64,000 nucleotides of DNA from positions 37,149,585 through 37,213,584 of the forward strand of contig NW_024041150.1 of NCBI RefSeq assembly GCF_014851395.1. The letters run 5' to 3'. Position numbers and translations under genes: made by a program. This stretch comes from Micropterus salmoides (taxonomy: Eukaryota; Chordata; Actinopteri; Centrarchiformes; Centrarchidae). The number at the start of each line of letters is the position of its first letter. Within the stretch, counting starts at the first letter, position 1. The notes under the pieces were generated by a model. That model made no database searches and was not told the origin of the DNA. It saw nothing but the letters and a program-made list of their open reading frames with translations. Of the stretch, positions 57,801 to 64,000 are shown piece after piece.

Positions 57801-60784
57801 CTACATATACGTTACTACATATACATTACAGCATATACGTTACTAAATATACGATACTATACGTTACTGCATATATGTTACTACATATACGTTACAGCAT
57901 ATATGTTACTACATATACGTTACTACATATACGTTACAGCATATATGTTACTACATATACGTTACAGCATATATGTTACTACATATATGTTACTACATAT
58001 ACGTTACAGCATATACGTTACTACATATACGTTAATTTATATACGTTACTAAATATATGTTACAGCATATATGTTACTACATATACGTTACTACTTATAC
58101 GTTACTATACGTTACTGCATATACGTTACTACATATACGTTAGTACATATACATTACAGCATGTACGTTACTAAATATACGATACTATACGTTACTGCAT
58201 ATACGTTACTTCATATGCATTACAGCATATACATTACTAAATATACGATACTATACGTTACTACATATACGTTACTACATATACATTACAGCATATACGT
58301 TACTAAATATACAATACTATACGTTACTGCATATACGTTACTTCATATGCATTACAGCATATACGTTACTACATATACATTACAGCATATACGTTACTAC
58401 ATATACGTTACTACATATACCTTACTATACGTTACTGCGTATACGTTACTACATATACATTAATTTATATATATTACAGCATATCCGTTACTACATATAC
58501 ATTAATTTATATATGTTACAGCATATACGTTACTACATATATGTCATAGCATATACCTTACTATACGTTACTGCATATACGTTACTACATATACATTACA
58601 GCATATACGTTACTGCCTATACGTTACTACATATACGTTACTACATATACATTAATTTATATATATTACAGCATAACCGTTACTGCATATCCGTTACTGC
58701 ATATCTGTTACTACATATACATTAATTTATATATGTTACAGCATATACGTTACTACATATATGTCACAGCATATATACGATACAGCATATACGTTAATTC
58801 ACATACGTTGCAGCATATACATTAATGCACATACGTTCATGCATATGTATTTCCCCCTAAGTTGTCTTGGAAGATGAAGTTTACTCAAGTCATAACCAAA
58901 ACCTTTTTTATAAACATTATATTGCCTCACCATGACCCCTGAGGTCCATGGCAAGTACTCTGCAGGTCACTCTGCTGGTGATGGCTGTCTACAACACAGA
59001 ACAAAACACAGAGAGACTGCTGATATTCAGGATGTAGCCAACATCGATCAATAGACCAATCAGTCCATTAAGTCCATTCAACCATCTGACTTTGCAGACA
59101 AATACTCACAGTGAAGACGGCCCAGGACAGGGCAGAGTGTCCTCCTCCATGCAGCAGAACCAGCAGTGGTCCATCACTTCCTGCTTTATAAATCCTGAAG
59201 ATGTCCCTACTGTCGGCCAGCCCCACGCTCACATCCTCCATCTGATCGTAATACTCCCGCCAGGATACCGGCGAGTAGTCTAGCTTACCGCCAACCTCAC
59301 TGGTCGACATATACACACACAGAAACACACACACACACTGTATACTACCTATACAAACTTGCTTCTTTCTGCAAACATTTCTCGATGGTGGAGCTACTGA
59401 AGACGTTTATTGGAGCACCAGTTAGTTAACTGGAAAAAGAGGAACTCAGGTATAAAGTATTATTAAATCCATGATAGTGACATCTTTTACCACTTATACC
59501 ATTAGATTTATTATGTTGGAAGGTCAGCTTGCTCGCTAACCATGCTAGCTGAATGCCTGTATGGCTAGTATAAATGTGAAGTGTCAGCTAGGCTAATTAG
59601 CTAACTCATAACTATGAGTAGTTACTACATTTTCCCCCCTCTTAGTAGCAGAGCATGATGCTCTATAATTTTAGCTTGTTTCTAATTCTCTTTCCTAAAC
59701 ATCAGTCTACAGTTGCTTAGCTAGCAGAAGAGCACCACCATGATTCCCAACTGTCTCCATATAAACCAGAAACTAGCAGCTAAAAATGAACATAATGACA
59801 TGTTATTTGCTAATTAATTGGAAGAAAGCAAACAATTTTAATTTGGATTTTTTCCCCAATACAAAACCAGAAGCAAATATATTAGCTAAAGTTCCTGTCC
59901 TAGTCCTAGCCACCCTAGCTTCCGTGCCTTCCTAGATTGGGGGTCATCCCTATGTTCCCAGGGTCCAATGAGCATGTGTGTTTCTTGATTGTAAGATATT
60001 GGTAAGGGCTATCTTCACAGTTCTTTCAATTGCAAACGAATGAAGGGAGATAGATCTTTTTTAAATGCACTTTCAATGGTATTTTAGCCACTGCGGAGAT
60101 GTCATTGTCTAAAGTCAAGAAAACTATCTGTCCCACAACTTTGAGCGCAGGTTTCAAGGAGTATAACATCAATACTACAAGATGTAGATGGGTTATTTCA
60201 ACATATTGATCCAGGAAAACATACATTGAACATTTGACCTAATGAAAAACATTGCTGAGAATATAAAACCCTTTGAATGGTCTCATTAAAGCGTCATATT
60301 TAGAGGCCATAGAGCTGGGGAACATAGGACCCTGGGAGCACTGTATGTTTGACAAGCAAAGTAGCACAACCTACTTCCAGCAATGGAGATGTGTCTTCAA
60401 ATGGTTTGTGAATCAAACTGTCGAGCTAACTGCATTTTGAAGAAGTAACTTGAATTCGTTGTTTGCTTCCTTTGAGAAATAAACTAGCCAGGGCTAGAGG
60501 CAACATCTGGACACAGTGTTGACAACTTGTCCTTCAAAAAACAAGAAGGAAGATTAAAAGTCAACGTTCACCTTTTATTTAAGCTTTTTCTAAGTATAAA
60601 TTGAGTCTCAGAGAAATCTTTGTGCAGTTACTCAGTTAAAGCCTCAACATTTTTAATTAAGTTCCATTTAAATGTTTTATTTGAGTTTCTGTTGTCACTA
60701 ATCTGCCTGAACATGAGATATAAAAGTTTTCCAGTGTTTTGGAAAGGTGACTTACTGCTCTGTGTCTAAGTTCTCCTCCCACAT
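48896..60784 (-). CDS. ppme1-like: PPME1-like alpha/beta hydrolase lacking the catalytic serine
   Basis: A paralogue of PP2A methylesterase 1, which removes the C-terminal methyl ester of the PP2A catalytic subunit. Minus-strand exons in order: 60784-60756, 59299-59110, 58988-58931, 55788-55737, 55640-55486, 55374-55284, 54081-54016, 53250-53106 (or 53127), 52151-52034, 51942-51898, 50131-50067, 48967-48896. All splice sites are GT-AG and every phase agrees, giving about 361 residues against 386 in human. Conserved: LLVLLHGGGHSALSWAVF (oxyanion loop), AIEW, KSGQIRNLESARVSMVGQ, KYWDGWFRG, DRDLTIGQMQG, CGHAV. Catalytic Asp (about 158, AIDVVEG) and His (about 329) are kept, but the elbow is GHGVGG (Gly at about 133; human GHSMGG, Ser156). 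The N-terminus is short and unlike PPME1, and the acidic linker is different. The start is the first ATG in the phase-matched frame, so an additional 5' exon cannot be excluded. Probably a pseudo-enzyme that may still bind PP2A (inference). Confidence 0.88.
49191..49844. mobile_element. Fold-back element, family C, in ppme1-like intron 11
   Basis: The left arm (49191-49340; GTAAAGTGCTTGTTTTTGC, GACAGGCTCAGACTGTTA, CATTATGGAAAGGGTCC) is mirrored by the right arm (about 49600-49844; GGGATCTTTTCCAAAATG, AACAGCCTGAGCCTGTC, AACAAGCTCTTTAGTGGA). The interior has no transposase. Confidence 0.65.
50580..51440. repeat. Dispersed TACTTGAGTAAATGTACTT repeats
   Basis: Fragments of the common fish motif ACTTGAGTAAATGTACTTAG...ACATTCCACC lie at about 50000-50035, 51195-51230 and 51400-51450, with related sequence near 23100 and 31320. 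These are intronic leftovers with no gene. Confidence 0.5.
52152..53105. other. ppme1-like: ppme1-like intron 8
   Basis: About 950 bases of AT-rich intron with no exon, TATTATTATTATT-type low complexity near 52585, and no repeat I can name. Confidence 0.5.
53106..53250 (-). CDS. ppme1-like: ppme1-like acidic linker exon with two donors
   Basis: Encodes an acidic insert (CEVEDADTQEQASPVTDVVV and on) in the position of the human Glu-rich linker, but with no clear sequence match to it. Two in-phase donors exist, GTATG after 53106 and GTGAGC after 53127, so a 7-residue difference between isoforms is possible. This is the least conserved internal part of the gene. Confidence 0.75.
53351..53888 (-). 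mobile_element. Degraded Tc1/mariner element
   Basis: Ends CACTATATTGCCAAAAGT and ATTTTGGCAATACAGTG are inverted repeats flanked by TA on both sides (53349-53350, 53889-53890). The minus strand has Tc1-transposase-like fragments in broken frames: MGHSQELSEYELGTVIGCL (DNA-binding start), PPRSGRPHKITEQGQLMLRR, and VKGTANASAYQDIL. The element is only 538 bases, with stops and large deletions, so it is dead. Lies in ppme1-like intron 7. Confidence 0.8.
54395..54829 (+). repeat. Solo retroviral-type LTR
   Basis: A 435-base segment starts TGTGGTG and ends CACCACA, a perfect 7-base inverted terminus of TG...CA type. It is flanked by the 4-base direct repeat AGAT on both sides. Inside are a TATA-like CCTATATAAG (about 54644) and AATAAA (about 54748) in the order expected of U3-R-U5. 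No gag, pol or env sequence is nearby, so it is a solo LTR left by recombination. It is antisense to the ppme1-like gene, in intron 6. A 4-base duplication and this layout suggest a gamma/epsilon-like endogenous retrovirus. Confidence 0.75.
55486..55640 (-). CDS. ppme1-like: ppme1-like exon with the altered nucleophile elbow
   Basis: Reads DVANVIGVCYGETPPPIVLI then GHGVGGAIAVHTAS and AIDVVEG. Human PPME1 has GHSMGGAIAVHTAS at this place. The glycine codon GGC is at 55573-55571 on the minus strand; one base change from AGC would give it. Spacing to the conserved Asp (25 residues) is the same as in human (156 to 181), so the alignment is secure. The donor GTGCAA is weak, but the next exon joins in phase and restores EGSAMEAL (human EGTAMDAL). 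Confidence 0.92.
56065..56276. repeat. Short block of the 14-base minisatellite plus (TG)n
   Basis: Units of CATATACGTTAC(T/A)(A/G) type, the same as the large array at 57590-58850, followed by (TG)n/(TA)n. Probably a diverged offshoot of the main array. Confidence 0.8.
56300..57480. other. Intronic DNA with no exon
   Basis: Contains a TAATATTACTTTTCCCAGTA repeat (about 56320-56420, common in fish) and otherwise unremarkable sequence within ppme1-like intron 3. Confidence 0.5.
57590..58850. repeat. Minisatellite of a 14-base unit (CATATACGTTACTA)
   Basis: About 1.26 kb built from roughly 90 copies of CATATACGTTACTA and variants (CATATACGTTACAG, CATATATGTTACTA), with higher-order mixing of ACTACA and ACAGCA linkers. 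Long Tyr/Thr/Leu-rich open frames run through it because the unit seldom contains a stop; they are not genes. It sits in ppme1-like intron 3. Confidence 0.95.
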
Positions 60785-61690
60785 GTTGCGTTTCAGCAGG
60801 AAGACGTCCAAATGACAGATGGTTATCTTCAATCTGGTGTATTTATGTTTGTGTGTCAGGTAATTAAGCTGATTTTCCGTAATAAGCACTATACAGAAAG
60901 AGCTGCTCCTCTTCCTGGATGCCGTATAGCACTTCCATCGACCAAATTACAAAGCTGACTGCTGGTAGAAACAACAGTAGGACAGTATAGGACAATAACT
61001 AGTCAGCTGCTGTTGTCAGGTAGCATCACTCTCGCAGTGTCCTATTGGCTGAGACAGCTGAAGTGGTCGTGGCAGGTAAGAAGATAGACAGCTGAGAATC
61101 CAAACTTCAGAGACTTCAGTTACGTCACTAATCTGCAGTCAGTAGTGAACTTAGGAGAAGTTTCTGGTAGTTGATGGTGCATCATATCTCTACCAGCCAA
61201 GTGAGACACAGAAAAACCTCACTTTCATTGAGATCTAATGCTCATTCTCTCATGCTTTTTACATTTGTAAGCCACAAACACAGGTGTAACTTTTTACGGT
61301 CAGTAATGGTTACATTCCATTCAGTGGAACCAAAGCCAGTATGCCTGTACACTGGCTCACATACAGTACATGGCTTTATATCTACATAAATCAAAAGGTT
61401 CCATCATAAACATTATAATTTACACCTTTTTTGTGCTACTGTTTTTCTATACAAGACGAGCTATAAACCAAAAGCTAGCACAAAAGACAAGCTCGACCAT
61501 CATGAAATACACAAGTGTCTGCTGTTAATCACCTGATTGCTTGTTTGGAATATAAACATCGGAGTGTTAAAAGAAACAGAAATCTCTTAACACCATCAAA
61601 ACCTGTCTTTAAAGTATTCCAGTGAAAGAAAGATAATTGCGGTCCAAAATTAAGAGGAAAACTGTGCTCTGGGTTTTCAGTGGCACTTGT
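60785..61690 (-). promoter_or_regulatory. ppme1-like: Upstream region of the ppme1-like gene
   Basis: The frame stays open upstream of the chosen ATG for a short way. A separate short upstream frame starting MEVLYGIQEEEQ (about 60938 down to about 60867) ends before it. An inverted CCAAT box (minus-strand AGCCAATAGGA, about 61043-61053) is compatible with a promoter near 61.0 kb. The start site is not resolved. Confidence 0.35.
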
Positions 61691-61701
61691 TAGTTGGCTA
61701 A

Positions 61702-62305
61702 AGCCCTGGATATACTTGATTTTAACTACGCGTTCGTGTATGCAAGATGGCTGCCACGTATATACTGCATTGGAGCGTAGGTTGTGCATGTTCCCAGGAA
61801 TTAACACTTTGCTTCCGAAAGATGCAATTCAGCACATGAACGTGGGGGTAGTATGTCGATCTGACGGGCAGGTCAGCAGCATCTATTGTTCCACATACCA
61901 GGCCAGGTGGTGGAGGTATGCAGTTGGTTTGCCAACTGCCATTAAATGCAAAAGAAGAAGTTCTGCAGCAGATTTTAGAAAAGGGGATTTATGGCGGGAT
62001 GTTTACAGTAAAACTCCTGGAGCTAGTCCGCAATTACTGAGATCGTTATGATGTCTCATTAAAATCACAACCAGCTCGAGGTTCACTATGTTTGGTTTGT
62101 TTACAATGTGCAAATTTGGAAGTTGTCAAGGAAGATAATCCGGTGTTGGCGAGGGATGATCCGGTCCTGGTTTGCCCCTTAGTGGATTCAGGTTTAATCC
62201 ACCAGGTACACTCAAAGTATGCAGGCAAGTATGTGAACAAAGTTGTTTGCGTCACAACGCCTGTCTGTGCCTATGCATTGTTAAAAAACAAGTATATCCA
62301 GGGCT
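61702..62305. mobile_element. PIF/Harbinger-like MITE
   Basis: AGCCCTGGATATACTTG at 61702-61718 is mirrored exactly by CAAGTATATCCAGGGCT at 62289-62305, and TAA flanks both sides, the 3-base TWA duplication of Harbinger elements. The 604-base body has two open frames of about 120 codons with no transposase motif that I recognise. Confidence 0.8.
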
Positions 62306-62309
62306 TAAC

Positions 62310-63250
62310 ATTCAAGCAGTCCTCCAACTGTTTCCAACAAAAGTACCCGAGAATTTTAGTCCCAGGATCTACTTTTCAAGAAACTAGAAGGTTCCTTCAG
62401 CCCACTGTTGTGGGCATCAAAAGACCTGCGAAGATGACAAATAAAAAATGACAATAAAATAGTGTTTTATTTTCCATAATGTGTTTTTACAAGCAGCGCA
62501 TCACATCCACACACTGGCGCACAGCATTTGGCAATAACAATAGGCTATATGAAACTATGCACTCCTATTTGCTTGACTGACACATTGAAAAGGGCATCAA
62601 TGTTTTATGACTGACTGTCTAGTTAAAATCTATGTTCATTGTAGGTCTGAACAAAAGCCCCACACACACCTTTCTTCATTTATTGGAAAGATTTTTCTTT
62701 CTTTTAATTCTCCCATCAACTTTTATTATGGAGACAATTAAAGTCAGAGATTCGGAGACTCTGTCAGCAAGAAACACGTTTTACATAATTTATTGTCATT
62801 TCTATTCAGTCAGGCAGATCATTCCTGTGTTTAGTCCAAATAGATGACAATAAAAGGAGCTGGACAAGTTACTAAACTGCACTAAAGTCTCTAATGAAGC
62901 AAGCAAAGGAAAATCAAGCCTGCACATCCAGCCATCTCACCTACTGCATGTATGTATGTATGTATCTGATGTCAAATAAAATGTATGCAGTAGTGTTAAA
63001 GGATATGAGAAGAGGAACTAAACGGAAAGCCTATAACTGAGCGTCGACTTTGATTTGAGTTACATTTCAATTTCCCTTAAACATTTAGCCTAATAAATCC
63101 CAAGAAGTTCTGGGTTATCCAATAACAAATTCACGATCAGAATCAGTAAATATAAATGTAGATAATGTAGCCTAAGCATTGTGCCAGTAGAAATGATCCG
63201 GTGGCTCTAAGCATGACATACAGTAATCTATATTTAGGCTATTCATGTGT
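62310..63250. other. Intergenic DNA with no feature seen
   Basis: AT-rich sequence with a short (GTAT)n run near 62949-62964. No exon or repeat end could be placed. Confidence 0.5.
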
Positions 63251-63253
63251 TTG

Positions 63254-63914
63254 TTAAAGAGGTGGTATTATGCTTTTTGGCTTTTTCCCTCTCCTTTATT
63301 TAGTTATATATCTTTTTTGTGCATGTAACAGGTTTGCAAAGTGAAAAAGCCCAAAGTCCAGCCCAAAGGGAGTTCCCGTCTCCCACAGAAAGCTCTGCTC
63401 TGAACCGCTTGAAAACAGCTCGTTTGTAGTCCAGCCCCTCACTTCCTTTACTTGTGACGTCACAATGAAAACGTGTCATGAAGCTTGCCAAGCAGCTAGC
63501 AGGAGTCAGGCACGCCCTCAAACCAAGCTAGTATGAACGGAGGCCCTTTGGCTCGACTCGCCTTTGTTTGGGTTTCCATTGTAGAAATGTTGTACCTGTA
63601 TCCTGAACCTGAAGCGGCTTTGATTTGGATCACACTACCTTGTTTCTTACGGCCCGCCCTTCTCTGCTTCTGATTGGCTAGTAGTCCTTACCTGGGAACT
63701 GCGCATGTGCAACTCCCAACATAGATTTTGTACAAGTAAGATGCATCACTCTGTAGCGGAGCGAACAACACACAGCGTGAAAAGAGGAGCTGCAGCAATG
63801 TGCAGTATGAGAAAAATATGGTGTTTTTTGAAAATTAAACCATGTAAACCTGTTCTGGTACAACCCCTAATTAAGATTTTGAACCTGAAAATGAGCATAA
63901 CACCACCACTTTAA
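63254..63914. mobile_element. TTAA-flanked MITE, copy 2 (better preserved)
   Basis: TTAAAGAGGTGGTATTATGC at the left and GCATAACACCACCACTTTAA at the right are inverted repeats matching at 18 of 20 positions, with TTAA at both outer ends. The interior shares long blocks with 21296-21770 but is longer. TTAA ends suggest a piggyBac-type target, though a Harbinger-type TTA/TAA reading is also possible. Confidence 0.75.
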
Positions 63915-64000
63915 ATAGGTAGGCTAACAGCTACAGAGAGAATCATGCTGCTCTGCAGTAAGAACTGTGAGACTTTATAACTACAGTGCACCAGCTGTTT

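Noticed and set aside
57477..58725. Long Tyr/Thr/Leu-rich open frames (up to 191 codons)
   Set aside because: They only read through the 14-base minisatellite; repeat periodicity explains the open frames, and no splice or protein family signal exists.
57590..58850. CRISPR-like array
   Set aside because: Units are contiguous with no unique spacers, and the genome is a vertebrate.
61680..62451. Two overlapping frames of 123 and 119 codons as a new gene
   Set aside because: Most of both lies inside a MITE with perfect inverted ends; no recognisable domain.

Overview
The window looks like a piece of a ray-finned fish genome, most likely a percomorph teleost. It has long introns, very abundant (CA)n, (GT)n and (CT)n microsatellites, tRNA-derived SINEs, a degraded L2-type LINE, Tc1/mariner, PIF/Harbinger-like and hAT-like remnants, and a vertebrate gene set. 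I found three spliced protein-coding genes. Exons were placed by hand from splice sites, continuous reading phase and recalled human protein families; no search was run.

Region 1 (about 0.8-22.5 kb, + strand) is inpp4b, type II inositol 3,4-bisphosphate 4-phosphatase. It has 26 phase-consistent coding exons in the alpha form and two alternative last exons: a membrane-anchor (beta) end at 20369-20597 and a soluble (alpha) end at 22154-22274. Unlike the mammalian protein as I know it, the first exons encode a PH-like domain ahead of the C2 domain. One exon (15.6 kb) has no visible AG acceptor and abuts a 70-base (CT)n run.

Region 2 (about 24.0-38.9 kb, + strand, with a probable long 3' UTR beyond) is rnf150, a membrane-anchored E3 ubiquitin ligase with signal peptide, PA domain, transmembrane segment and RING-H2 finger in six exons. 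inpp4b and rnf150 also lie near each other on human chromosome 4, which supports both names.

Region 3 (48.9-60.8 kb, - strand) is an intact 12-exon paralogue of PPME1 (PP2A methylesterase 1). All splice sites and phases hold, and the oxyanion-hole loop and the Asp and His of the catalytic triad are kept. The nucleophile elbow, however, reads GHGVGG instead of GHSMGG, so the catalytic serine is glycine. The most economical reading is a PP2A-binding pseudo-esterase, and it is the strongest candidate here for undescribed biology. Its introns hold a 1.26 kb minisatellite of a 14-base unit, a solo retroviral-type LTR with a 4-base target duplication, and a Tc1 remnant.

The rest is intron and intergenic DNA dominated by repeats. 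These include a TTAA-flanked element in two copies (21.3 and 63.3 kb), a Harbinger-like MITE (61.7 kb), a fold-back family in four places, and several short dispersed families. No tRNA, rRNA, CRISPR array or prokaryotic feature was seen.
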